Origin: Calliopsis andreniformis
Taxonomy: Eukaryota > Arthropoda > Insecta > Hymenoptera > Andrenidae
Assembly: GCF_051401765.1 (NCBI RefSeq)
Contig: NW_027480422.1
Location: forward strand, 21,594,001-21,658,000
Direction of reading: 5' to 3'
DNA length: 64,000 bases
Below the pieces are notes generated by a model. The model saw only the letters and a program-made list of their open reading frames with translations. It was not told the DNA's origin and did not search any database. Position 1 is the stretch's first letter. Each line of letters opens with the position of its first letter. The translations under genes were made by a program, and so were the position numbers. This document shows, in pieces, positions 37,199 to 50,045 of the stretch.

Positions 37199-40100
37199 CA
37201 ACGCCCTGGAGTGAAGCCTAGGTTGCCCGGAACGTAGAAATGACCATAACTTTCATACTGGTTGCAATTTTTAGTTCTATACCGTGGAAAAACTGTTGTA
37301 TTTATATTGTATTTTATGCGTCTGGAGTTGTTTTCTAAGGCCCTAACTATTCGACCTGATGGACGAACGGCCTAGAGTGAAGCCTAGGTTGCACGGAACG
37401 TAGAAATGCCCATTACTTTCACACTGGTTGTAATTATTCCTGTTATACGATGGAAAAACTGTTGTATTTATTTTGTCTTTTATGCCTCTGGCGTTGACTC
37501 CTAAGGCCGCAGCTATTCGATGTGGTGGAGCAACGCCCTAGAGTGAAGCCTAGGTTGCCCGGAACTTAGACGTGACCATAACCTTCACTCTGGTGTCTAT
37601 TATTCCTGTTATACGATGGAAAAACTGTTGTATTTATTTTGTCTTTTATGCCTCTGGCGTTGACTCCTAAGGCCGCAGCTATTCGATGTGGTGGAGCAAC
37701 GCCCTAGAGTGAAGCCTAGGTTGCCCGGAACGTAGAAATGACCATATCTTTCACACTGATTGCAATTATTCCTGTTATAAGATGGAAGAACTGTTGTATT
37801 TCTATTGTATTTTATGCTGCTGGCGTAGGTTTCTTAGGCCCTAACTATTCGATATGGGGGACCCACGCCCTAGACTGAAGTCTAGGTTGCCAGGAACGTA
37901 GAAATGACCATCACTTTCACACTGGTTGCAATTATTCCTGTTATACGATGGAAAAACTGTTGTATTTATATTGTATTTTATGCTTCTGCTGTAGACTTCT
38001 TAGGCCCTAGCTATTCAATCTGGAAGGACAACGCCCTTGAGTGAAGCCTAGGTTGCCCGGAACGTAGAAATGACCATCACTTTCACACTGGTTGCAATTA
38101 TTCCTGTTATACGATGGAAAAACTGCTGTATTTATATTGTATTTTATGCTTCTGGCGTAGGGTTCTTAGGCCCTAACTATTCGATCTAGGGGAACAAAGC
38201 CCTAGACTGAGGCCTAGGTTGCCCGGAACGTAGAAATGACCATCACCTTCACACTGGTTGCAATTATTACTGTTACATGATGGAAAAGCTGTTGTATCTA
38301 TTTTGTATTTTATGCCTCTGGCGTTGACTTCTTATGTCCTAACTATTGGATCTGGTGGAGCAACGACCTAGACTGAAGCCTAGGTTGCCCGGAACGTAGA
38401 AATGATCATAATTTTCATACGGATTGCAATTACTCGTTTTATACAATGGAAAAACTGTTGTATTTATATTGTATTTTCTGCGTCTGGCTTTGACTTCTAA
38501 GGTCCTAGCTATTCGATCTGGTGGGGCAACGTCCAAGAGTGAAGCCTAGGTTGCCCGGAACGTAGAAATGATCATCACTTTCACACTGGTTGCAATTATT
38601 CCTGTTATACGATGGAAAAGCTGTTGTATTTACATTGTATTTTATGCTTCTGCTGTAGACTTCTTAGGCCCTAGCTATTCGATCTGGAGGAACAACGCCC
38701 TAGAGTGAAGCCTGGGTTGCCCGGAACGTAGAAATGACCATCACTTTCACACTGGTTGCAATTATTCCTGTTATATGATGGAAAAACTGTTGTATCTATT
38801 TTGTATTTTATGCTTCTGGCGCTGACTTCATATGTCCTAACTATTGGATCTGGTGGAGCAACGACCTAGGGTGAAGCCTAGGTTGCCCGGAACGTAGAAA
38901 TGACCATAATTTTCATACGGATTGCAATTACTCGTTTTATACGATGGAAAAACTGTTGTATTTATATTGTATTTTCTGCGTCTGGCTTTGACTTCTAAGG
39001 TCCTAGCTATTCGATATGGTGGGGCAACGTCCAAGAGTGAAGCCTATGGGGCCTGGAACGCAGAAATGACCATAACTTTCACACTGGTTGCAATTATTCC
39101 TGTTTTACGATGGAAAACTGTTGTATCCCTATTGTATTCCTTGCTTCTGGCGTTGACCTCTTAGGCCCTAACTATTCTATCTGGTGGAGCAACGCCCTAG
39201 AGAGAAGCCTAGATTTCCCGGAACGTAGAAATGACCATTACCTTCAGGCATGTTGCAATTGTTCCTGTTATACGATGAAAGAACTGTTGTGTTTTTCTTG
39301 TGTTTTATGCGTCTGGAGTTGTTTTCTAAGGCCCTGACTATTCGACCTGGTGGAGCAACGCCCTAGAGTGAAGCCTAGGTTGCACGGAACGTAGAAATGC
39401 CCAGTACTTTCACACTGGTTTTAATCATTCCTGCTATACGATGGAATAACTGTTGCATTTATATTTTATTTTATGCTTCTGGCGTTGGCTTCTAAGGCCC
39501 TAGCTATTCGATCTGGTGGTGCAACGCTCTAGGGTGAAGCCTTGGTTGCCCGGAACTTACAAGTGATCATAACCTTCACTCTGGTGTCTATTATTCCTGT
39601 TATAAGATGGAAAAACTGTTGTATTTATTTTGTCTTTTATGACTCTGGCGTTGACTGGTAAGGCCGCAGCTATTCGATGTGGTGGAGCAACGCCCTAGAG
39701 TGAAGCCTAGGTTGCCCGGAACGTAGAAATGACCATACCTTTCACACTGATTGCAATTATTCCTGTTATAAGATGGAAGAACTGTTGTATTTCTATTGTA
39801 TTTTATGCTTCTGGCGTAGGCTTCTTAGGCCCTAACTATTCGATATGGGGGAACCACGCCCTAGACTGAAGTCTAGGTTGCCAGGAACGTAGAAATGACC
39901 ATCACTTTCACACTGGTTGTAATTATTCCTGTTATACGATGGAATAACTGTTGTATTTATATTTTATTTTATGCTTCTGGCGCTGACTTCTTATGTCCTA
40001 ACTATTGGATCTGGTGGAACAACGACCTAGGGTGAAGCCTAGGTTGCCCGGAACGTAGAAATGACCATAATTTTCATACGGATTGCAATTACTCGTTTTA

Positions 40101-40768
40101 TACGATGGAAAAACTGTTGTATTTATATTGTATTTTCTGCGTCTGGCTTTTACTTCTAAGGTCCTAGCTATTCGATATGGTGGGGCAACGTCCAAGAGTG
40201 AAGCCTATGGGGCCTGGAACGCAGAAATGACCATAACTTTCACACTGGTTGCAATCATTCCTGTTATACGATGGAAAAACTGTTGTATCCCTATTGTATT
40301 CTTTGCTTCTGGCGTTGACTTCTTAGGCCCTAACTATTCGATCTGGTGGAGCAACGCCCTAGAGAGAAGCCTAGATTTCCCGGAACGTAGAAATGACCAT
40401 GTCTTTCACACTGGTTGCAATTATTTCTGTTATACGATGGAAAAACTGTTGTATTTATATTATATTTTATGCTTCAGGCGTTGACTTCTAAGGCCCTATC
40501 TATTCGATCTGGTGGAGCAATGCCTCAGAGTTAAGTCTAGGATGCCCGGAACGTAGAAATGACCGTCACTTTCACAATGTTTGCAATCATTAATTGTATG
40601 CGATGGAAAAAGTGTTGTATTTTTATTTTATTTTATACTTCTGGCGTTGACGTCTAAGGCCCTAACTACTCGATCTGGTGGAGCAACGCCCTAGAGTGAA
40701 GCCTAGCTTTACCGGAGCGTAGAAATGACTATTACCTTCACACTGTTTGCAATTATTCCTGTTATACG
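37199..40768 (+). repeat. 3.57-kb duplicated block, copy 1 (28-monomer spacing)
   Basis: Matches 41844-45413 at +4645 bp, three bases short of 28 x 166. Identity is near total. By eye I noted roughly eight substitutions, for example GTCTTTTATGCC against GTATTTTATGCC near 37475, AGACGTGACC against AGAAGTGACC near 37570 and TGTTTTACG against TGTTATACG near 39100. Both copies share a one-A deletion (GATGGAAAACTG) at 39110 and 43755. The block includes an adjacent single-monomer pair (about 37440-37780). It holds the longest chance open frames, but no coding signature. Confidence 0.93.
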
Positions 40769-41843
40769 GTGGAAAAGCTGTTGTTTTATATTGTATTTTA
40801 TGCTTCTGGCGTTGACTTCTTAGGTCCTAACTATTGGATCTGGTGGAGCAACGCCCTCTGATGAAGCCCAGGTTGCCCGGAACGTAGAAATGACCATAAC
40901 TTTCATACTGATTGCAATTATTCGTATTATGCGATGGAAAATCTGTTGTATTAAATTGTATTTTAACCTTCTGGCGTTGACTTCTAAGGCCGTAGCTATT
41001 CGATGTGGTGCAGCAACGCCCTGGAGTGCAGCCTAGGTTGCCCTGATCGTAGAAATGACCATATCTTTCACACTGGTTGCAATTATTCCTGTTATACGAT
41101 GGAAAATCTGTTGTATTTATATTGCAGTTTATGCTTATGGCGTTGACTTCTTAGTCCCTAACTATTCGATCTGGTGGAACAACGCCCTAGAGTGAAGCCT
41201 AGGTTGCCCGGAACGTAGAAATGACCATCACCTTCACACTGGTTGCAATTATTCCGGTTATACGATGGAAAAACTGTTGGATCTATTTTGTATTTTATTC
41301 TTCTGGCGTTGACTTCTTAGGTCCTAACTATTGGATCTGGTGGAGCAACGCCATCTGATGAAGCGCAGGTTGCCCGGAACGTAGAAATGACCATAACTTT
41401 CATACTGATTGCAATTATTCCTATTATGCGATGGAAAATCTGTTGTATTTATATTGTATTTTAACCTTCTGGCGTTGACTTCTAAGGCCGTAGCTATTCG
41501 ATGTGGTGCAGCAACGCCCTGGAGTGCAGCCTAGGTTGCCCTGATCGTAGAAATGACCATCACTTTCACACTGGTTGCAATTATTCCTGTTATATGATGG
41601 AAAAACTGTTGTATCTATTTTGTATTTTATGCTTCTGGCGCTGACTTCTTAGTCCCTAACTATTCGATCTGGTGGAACAACGCCCTAGAGTGAAGCCTAG
41701 GTTGCCCGGAACGTAGAAATCACCATTACCTTCAGGCATTTTGCAATTGTTCCTGTTATACGATGGAAAATCTGTTGTATTTGTATTGTATTTTAACCTT
41801 CTGGCGTTGACTTATAAGGCCGTAGCAATTCGATGTGGTGCAG
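40769..41843 (+). repeat. Linker between the 3.57-kb blocks, with a 3-monomer repeat
   Basis: A monomer with CTGATGAAGCCCAGG or CTGATGAAGCGCAGG and TTTTAACCTTCTGGCG repeats at about 40816 and 41313, 497 bp apart (three monomers less one base). The same type lies just before copy 1 at 37001. A two-base deletion (GCTGTTGTTTTATATTG) occurs near 40778. This linker appears to be built from monomers flanking the duplicated block. Confidence 0.8.
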
Positions 41844-44800
41844 CAACGCCCTGGAGTGAAGCCTAGGTTGCCCGGAACGTAGAAATGACCATAACTTTCA
41901 TACTGGTTGCAATTTTTAGTTCTATACCGTGGAAAAACTGTTGTATTTATATTGTATTTTATGCGTCTGGAGTTGTTTTCTAAGGCCCTAACTATTCGAC
42001 CTGATGGACGAACGGCCTAGAGTGAAGCCTAGGTTGCACGGAACGTAGAAATGCCCATTACTTTCACACTGGTTGTAATTATTCCTGTTATACGATGGAA
42101 AAACTGTTGTATTTATTTTGTATTTTATGCCTCTGGCGTTGACTCCTAAGGCCGCAGCTATTCGATGTGGTGGAGCAACGCCCTAGAGTGAAGCCTAGGT
42201 TGCCCGGAACTTAGAAGTGACCATAACCTTCACTCTGGTGTCTATTATTCCTGTTATACGATGGAAAAACTGTTGTATTTATTTTGTCTTTTATGCCTCT
42301 GGCGTTGACTCCTAAGGCCGCAGCTATTCGATGTGGTGGAGCAACGCCCTAGAGTGAAGCCTAGGTTGCCCGGAACGTAGAAATGACCATATCTTTCACA
42401 CTGATTGCAATTATTCCTGTTATAAGATGGAAGAACTGTTGTATTTCTATTGTATTTTATGCTGCTGGCGTAGGTTTCTTAGGCCCTAACTATTCGATAT
42501 GGGGGACCCACGCCCTAGACTGAAGTCTAGGTTGCCAGGAACGTAGAAATGACCATCACTTTCACACTGGTTGCAATTATTCCTGTTATACGATGGAAAA
42601 ACTGTTGTATTTATATTGTATTTTATGCTTCTGCTGTAGACTTCTTAGGCCCTAGCTATTCAATCTGGAGGGACAACGCCCTTGAGTGAAGCCCAGGTTG
42701 CCCGGAACGTAGAAATGACCATCACTTTCACACTGGTTGCAATTATACCTGTTATACGATGGAAAAACTGCTGTATTTATATTGTATTTTATGCTTCTGG
42801 CGTAGGGTTCTTAGGCCCTAACTATTCGATCTAGGGGAACAAAGCCCTAGACTGAGGCCTAGGTTGCCCGGAACGTAGAAATGACCATCACCTTCACACT
42901 GGTTGCAATTATTACTGTTACATGATGGAAAAGCTGTTGTATCTATTTTGTATTTTATGCCTCTGGCGTTGACTTCTTATGTCCTAACTATTGGATCTGG
43001 TGGAGCAACGACCTAGACTGAAGCCTAGGTTGCCCGGAACGTAGAAATGATCATAATTTTCATACGGATTGCAATTACTCGTTTTATACAATGGAAAAAC
43101 TGTTGTATTTATATTGTATTTTCTGCGTCTGGCTTTGACTTCTAAGGTCCTAGCTATTCGATCTGGTGGGGCAACGTCCAAGAGTGAAGCCTAGGTTGCC
43201 CGGAACGTAGAAATGATCATCACTTTCACACTGGTTGCAATTATTCCTGTTATACGATGGAAAAGCTGTTGTATTTACATTGTATTTTATGCTTCTGCTG
43301 TAGACTTCTTAGGCCCTAGCTATTCGATCTGGAGGAACAACGCCCTAGAGTGAAGCCTGGGTTGCCCGGAACGTAGAAATGACCATCACTTTCACACTGG
43401 TTGCAATTATTCCTGTTATATGATGGAAAAACTGTTGTATCTATTTTGTATTTTATGCTTCTGGCGCTGACTTCATATGTCCTAACTATTGGATCTGGTG
43501 GAGCAACGACCTAGGGTGAAGCCTAGGTTGCCCGGAACGTAGAAATGACCATAATTTTCATACGGATTGCAATTACTCGTTTTATACGATGGAAAAACTG
43601 TTGTATTTATATTGTATTTTCTGCGTCTGGCTTTGACTTCTAAGGTCCTAGCTATTCGATATGGTGGGGCAACGTCCAAGAGTGAAGCCTATGGGGCCTG
43701 GAACGCAGAAATGACCATAACTTTCACACTGGTTGCAATTATTCCTGTTATACGATGGAAAACTGTTGTATCCCTATTGTATTCCTTGCTTCTGGCGTTG
43801 ACCTCTTAGGCCCTAACTATTCTATCTGGTGGAGCAACGCCCTAGAGAGAAGCCTAGATTTCCCGGAACGTAGAAATGACCATTACCTTCAGGCATGTTG
43901 CAATTGTTCCTGTTATACGATGAAAGAACTGTTGTGTTTTTCTTGTGTTTTATGCGTCTGGAGTTGTTTTCTAAGGCCCTGACTATTCGACCTGGTGGAG
44001 CAACGCCCTAGAGTGAAGCCTAGGTTGCACGGAACGTAGAAATGCCCAGTACTTTCACACTGGTTTTAATCATTCCTGCTATACGATGGAATAACTGTTG
44101 CATTTATATTTTATTTTATGCTTCTGGCGTTGGCTTCTAAGGCCCTAGCTATTCGATCTGGTGGTGCAACGCTCTAGGGTGAAGCCTTGGTTGCCCGGAA
44201 CTTACAAGTGATCATAACCTTCACTCTGGTGTCTATTATTCCTGTTATAAGATGGAAAAACTGTTGTATTTATTTTGTCTTTTATGACTCTGGCGTTGAC
44301 TGGTAAGGCCGCAGCTATTCGATGTGGTGGAGCAACGCCCTAGAGTGAAGCCTAGGTTGCCCGGAACGTAGAAATGACCATACCTTTCACACTGATTGCA
44401 ATTATTCCTGTTATAAGATGGAAGAACTGTTGTATTTCTATTGTATTTTATGCTTCTGGCGTAGGCTTCTTAGGCCCTAACTATTCGATATGGGGGAACC
44501 ACGCCCTAGACTGAAGTCTAGGTTGCCAGGAACGTAGAAATGACCATCACTTTCACACTGGTTGTAATTATTCCTGTTATACGATGGAATAACTGTTGTA
44601 TTTATATTTTATTTTATGCTTCTGGCGCTGACTTCTTATGTCCTAACTATTGGATCTGGTGGAACAACGACCTAGGGTGAAGCCTAGGTTGCCCGGAACG
44701 TAGAAATGACCATAATTTTCATACGGATTGCAATTACTCGTTTTATACGATGGAAAAACTGTTGTATTTATATTGTATTTTCTGCGTCTGGCTTTTACTT

Positions 44801-45413
44801 CTAAGGTCCTAGCTATTCGATATGGTGGGGCAACGTCCAAGAGTGAAGCCTATGGGGCCTGGAACGCAGAAATGACCATAACTTTCACACTGGTTGCAAT
44901 CATTCCTGTTATACGATGGAAAAACTGTTGTATCCCTATTGTATTCTTTGCTTCTGGCGTTGACTTCTTAGGCCCTAACTATTCGATCTGGTGGAGCAAC
45001 GCCCTAGAGAGAAGCCTAGATTTCCCGGAACGTAGAAATGACCATGTCTTTCACACTGGTTGCAATTATTTCTGTTATACGATGGAAAAACTGTTGTATT
45101 TATATTATATTTTATGCTTCAGGCGTTGACTTCTAAGGCCCTATCTATTCGATCTGGTGGAGCAATGCCTCAGAGTTAAGTCTAGGATGCCCGGAACGTA
45201 GAAATGACCGTCACTTTCACAATGTTTGCAATCATTAATTGTATGCGATGGAAAAAGTGTTGTATTTTTATTTTATTTTATGCTTCTGGCGTTGACGTCT
45301 AAGGCCCTAACTACTCGATCTGGTGGAGCAACGCCCTAGAGTGAAGCCTAGCTTTACCGGAGCGTAGAAATGACTATTACCTTCACACTGTTTGCAATTA
45401 TTCCTGTTATACG
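41844..45413 (+). repeat. 3.57-kb duplicated block, copy 2 (28-monomer spacing)
   Basis: Second copy of 37199-40768. It diverges from copy 1 at its right end inside a monomer (TTATACGATTGAAAAACTG here, TTATACGGTGGAAAAGCTG in copy 1), where it joins the sequence that is itself duplicated 58 monomers downstream. The left edge is set by GTGCAGCAACG here against GTGGATCAACG in copy 1. Confidence 0.93.
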
Positions 45414-47578
45414 ATTGAAAAACTGATGTATTTATATTGTATTTTAAGCTTCTGGCGTTGACTTCTAAGGCAGCAGCTATTCGATATGGTGGAGCAACGC
45501 CCTAGCGTGAAGCCTAGGTTGCCCGGAACGTTGAAATAACCATTACTTCCACACTGTTTGCAATTATTCATTTTATACAATGCAAAAACTGTTGTATTTA
45601 TAATGTATTTTATAGTTATGGCGTTGACTTCTAAGGCCGTAGCTATTCGATGGGGTGGAGCAATGCCCTAGAGTGAAGCCTAGGTTGCCCGGAACGAAGA
45701 AATGACCATAACTTTCATACTGATTGCAATTATTCGTATTATACGATGGGAAAACTGTTGTATCTATTTTGCATTTTATGCTTCTGGCGTTGACTTCTGA
45801 GGCCCTAACTATTCGATCTGGTGGAGCAATGCCCTAGGGTGAAGCCTAGGTTGCCCAGAATGTAGAAATGACCATAACTATCAGTATGGTTGCAATTATT
45901 CGTTTTATACGATGGAAAGACTGTTGTATTTATATTGTATTTTATAGTTATGGCGTTGCCTTCTAGGGCCGTAGCTATTCGATGTGGTTGAGCAACGCCC
46001 TAGAGTGAAGCCTAGGTTGCCCGGAACGTAGAAGTGACCATTACTTCCACACTGTTTGCAGTTATTCATATTATACAGTGGAAAAACTGTTGTATTTATA
46101 TTGCATTTTATGCTTCTGGCATTGACTTCTAAGGCCCTAACTATTCGATGTGGTGGAGCAACGCCCTAGAGTGAAGCCTAGGTTGCCAGGAACGTAGAAA
46201 TGACCATAGCTATCACACTGGTTGCAATTATTCCTGTTATACGATGGAAAAACTGTTGGATTTATATTATATTTTATGCTTCAGACGTTGACTTCTAAGG
46301 CCGTATCTATTCGATGTGGTGGAGAAACGCCCTAGAGTGAAGCCTAGATTGCCCGCAAAGTAGAAATGACCATTACCTCCACACTGTTTGCAATTATTCA
46401 TTTTATACAATGGAGAGACTGTTGTATTTATATTGTTTTTTATAGTTATGGCGTTGACTTCTAACGCCGTAGCTATTCGATGTGGTGGAGCAATGCCCTA
46501 CAGTGAAGCCTAGGATGCCCGCAACGTAGAAATGACCATACCTTTCACACTGTTAGCAATTATTCTTGTTATACGATTGAAAAACTGTTGTATTTATATT
46601 GCATTTAAAGCTTCTGGCGTTGACTTCTAAGGCCATAGCTATTCGATGTGGCCGAGCAACGGCCTAGAGTGAAACCTAGGTTGCCAGGAACGTAGATATG
46701 ACCATACCTTTCACACTGTTTGCTATTATTCCTGTTATACGGTGGAAAAGCTGTTGTATTTATATTGTATATAATGCCTCTGGCGTTGACTTCTAAGGCC
46801 CTATCTATTCGATCTGGTGGAGCAATGCCTCAGAGTTAAGTCTAGGATGCCCGGAACGTAGAAATGACCGTTACTTTCACAATGTTTGCAATCATTAATT
46901 GTATGCGATGGAAAAAGTGTTGTATTTTTATTTTATTTTATGCTTCTGGCGTTGACGTCTAAGGCCCTAACTACTCGATCTGGTGGAGCAACGCCCTAGA
47001 GTGAAGCCTAGCTTTACCGGAGCGTAGAAATGACTATTACCTTCACACTGTTTGCAATTATTCCTGTTATACGGTGGAAAAGCTGTTGTATTTATATTGT
47101 ATTTAATGCTTCTCGCGTTGACTTCTAAGGCCCAATCTATTCGATCTGGTGGAGCAATGCCTCAGAGTTAAGTCTAGGATGCCCGTAACGTTGAAATGGC
47201 CATTACTTTCACACTGGTTGCAATTATTCGTTTTAGACAATGGAAAAGCTGTTGTATTTATATTGTGTTTTATGCATCTGGCGTTGACTTCTTAGGCCCT
47301 AACTATTCGATCCAGTGGAGCAACGCCCTAGAGTGAAGTCTAGATTGCCCGCAACATAGAAATGACCATACCTTTCACACTGTTTGCAATTATTCATTTT
47401 ATACGGTGGAAAAACTGTTGTATTTATATTGTATTTTATTCTTCTGGCATTGACTTTTAAGGCCCTAACTATTCGATGTGGTGGAGCAACGCCCTAGAGT
47501 GAAGCCTAGGTTGCCCGGAACGTAGAAGTGACCATTAGCTTCAGACTGTTTGCAATTATTCATTTTATACGATGGAAA
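45391..47578 (+). repeat. 2.2-kb segment duplicated 58 monomers away, copy 1
   Basis: Matches 55019-57206 at +9628 bp, exactly 58 x 166. Landmarks in both are GAACGAAGAAATGACC (45692 and 55320), CATAACTATCAGTATGG, TCTAACGCCGTAGC, GGCCGAGCAACGGCCTAG and ACGTAGATATGACCATACC (46692 and 56320). A few substitutions separate them, such as CTGATGTATT against CTGTTGTATT and GGCAGCAGC against GGCCGCAGC. The left edge overlaps the end of the 3.57-kb block. Confidence 0.88.
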
Positions 47579-50045
47579 AGCTGTTGTATTTATATTGTAT
47601 TTTATGCTTCTGTCGTTGACGTCTTAGGCCCTAAATATTCGATCCGGGGGAGCGTCGCCCTAGAGTGAAGCCTAGGTTGCCCGGAACGTAGAAATGACCG
47701 TTAGTTTCACAATGTTTGCAATCATTAATAGTATACGATGGAAAAACTGTTGTATTTATATTGTATTTAATGCTTCTCGCGTTGACTTCTAAGGCCATAG
47801 CTATTCGATGTGGTCGAGCAACGGCCTAGAGTGAAACCTAGGATGCCCGTAACGTTGAAATGGCCATTACTTTCGCACTGGTTGCAATTATTCGTTTTAG
47901 ACGATGGAAAAGCTGTTGTATTTATATTGTATTTTATGCATCTGGCGTTGACTTCTTAGGCCCTAACTATTCGATCCAGTGGAGCAACGCCCTAGAGTGA
48001 AGTCTAGATTGCCCGGAACGTAGAAATGACCATTACTTTCACACTGTTTGCAATTATTCATTTTATACGATGGAAAATCTGTTGTTTTTATATTGTATTT
48101 TATTCTTCTGGCATTGACTTTTAAGGCCATAACTATTCGATCTGGTGGAGCAACGCCCTAGAGTGAAGCCTAGGTGGCCCGGAACGTAGAAATGACCATT
48201 AGTTTCACACTGGTTGCAATTATTCATTTTATACGATGGAAAAACTGTTGTATTTATATTGTATTTTATGCTTCTGGCGTTGTCTTCTTAGGACCTAACT
48301 ATTCCATCTGGTGGAGCAACGTCCTAGCGTGAAGCCTAGGTTGCCCGGAACGTAGAAATGACCATTACTTTCACACAGTTTGCAATTATTCATTTTATAC
48401 GATGGAAAAACTGTTGTATTTGTATTGTATTTTATGCTTCTGGCGTCGTCTTCTTAGGCCCTAACTGATCGATCTGGTGGAACAACGCCCTAGAATGAAG
48501 CCTAGGTTGCCCGGAACGTAGAAATGACCATTACTTTTACACTGGCTGTTATTATTCGTTCTTTATGATGGAAAAACTGTTGTATTTTTATTGTATTCTA
48601 TGCTTCTGGCGTTGACTTCTTAGGCCCTAAATATTCGATCCGGTGGAGCGTCGCCCTAGAGTGAAGCCTAGGTTGCCCGGAACGTAGAAATGACCGTTAC
48701 TTTCACAATGTTTGCAATCATTAATAGTATACGATGGAAGAACTGTTGTATTTATATTGTATTTTATGCTTCTGGCGTTGACTTCTTAGGCCCTAAATAT
48801 TCGATACCGGGGAGCATCGCCCTAGAGTGAAGCCTAGGTTGCGCGGAACGTAGAAATGACCGTTACTTTCACAATGTTTGCAATCATTAATTGTATGCGA
48901 TGGAAAAAGTGTTGTATTTTTATTTTATTTTATGCTTCTGGCGTTGACGTCTAAGGCCCTAACTACACGATCTGGTTGAGCAACGCCCTAGAGTGAAGCC
49001 TAGGTTTACCGGAGCGTAGAAATGACTATTACCTTCACACTGTTTGCAATTATTCCTGTTATACGGTGGAAAAGCTGTTGTATTTATATTGTATTTAATG
49101 CTTCTCGCGTTGACTTCTAAGGCCATAGCTATTCGATGTGGTCGAGCAACGGCCTAGAGTGAAGCCTAGGTTGCCAGGAACGTAGAAATGACCATCACTT
49201 TCACACTGGTTGCAATTATTCCTGTTATATGATGTAAAAACTGTTGTATCTATTTTGTATTTTATGCTTCTGGCGCTGACTTCATATGTCCTAACTATTG
49301 GATCTGGTGGAGCAACGACCTACGGTGAAGCCTAGGTTGCCCGGAACGTAGAAATGACCATAATTTTAATACGGATTGCAATTACTCGTTTTATACGATG
49401 GAAAAACTGTTGTATTTATATTGTATATTCTGCGTCTGGCTTTGACTTCTAAGGTCCTAGCTATTCGATATGGTGGGGCAACGTCCAAGAGTGAAGCCTA
49501 TGGGGCCTGGAACGCAGAAATGACCATAACTTTCACACTGGTTGCAATTATTCCTGTTATACGATGGAAAAACTGTTGTATCCCTATTGTATTCTTTGCT
49601 TCTGGCGTTGACTTCTTAGGCCCTAACTATTCTATCTGGTGGAGCAACGCCCTAGAGAGAAGCCTAGATTTCCCGGAACGTAGAAATGACCATTACCTTC
49701 AGGCATGTTGCAATTGTTCCTGTTATACGATGAAAGAACTGTTGTGTTTTTCTTGTGTTTTATGCGTCTGGAGTTGTTTTCTAAGGCCCTGACTATTCGA
49801 CCTGGTGGAGCAACGCACTAGAGTGAAGCCTAGGTTGCACGGAACGTAGAAATGCCCATTACTTTCACACTGGTTTTAATCATTCCTGCTATACGATGGA
49901 ATAACTGTTGCATTTATATTTTATTTTATGCTTCTGGCGTTGGCTTCTAAGGCCCTAGCTATTCGATCTGGTGGTGCAACGCTCTAGGGTGAAGCCTTGG
50001 TTGCCCGGAATGCAGAAATGACTATCACTTTCACACTGGTTGCAA
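47579..50045 (+). repeat. Satellite stretch, source of the 29- and 31-monomer copies
   Basis: About 48140-48616 matches 53286-53762 at +5146 bp (31 monomers). About 48948-50200 matches 53762-55014 at +4814 bp (29 monomers). The 332-bp change in spacing means two monomers (about 48617-48948) are missing in the downstream copy. 49616-50008 also matches 58413-58805 (+8797 bp). Parts of the same material (GTTGTGTTTTTCTTGTG, GGCATGTTGCAATTGTTCC) are in both 3.57-kb blocks. Confidence 0.82.

Noticed and set aside
49376..49792. 138-codon open frame, with identical or near-identical frames at 54190-54606 and 133-codon frames at 40083-40484 and 44728-45129
   Set aside because: The sequence is two and a half satellite monomers. 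The same residues recur in shifted frames, the opposite strand is also open in the same place, and the frame closes in most monomers. No domain or start context supports a gene.
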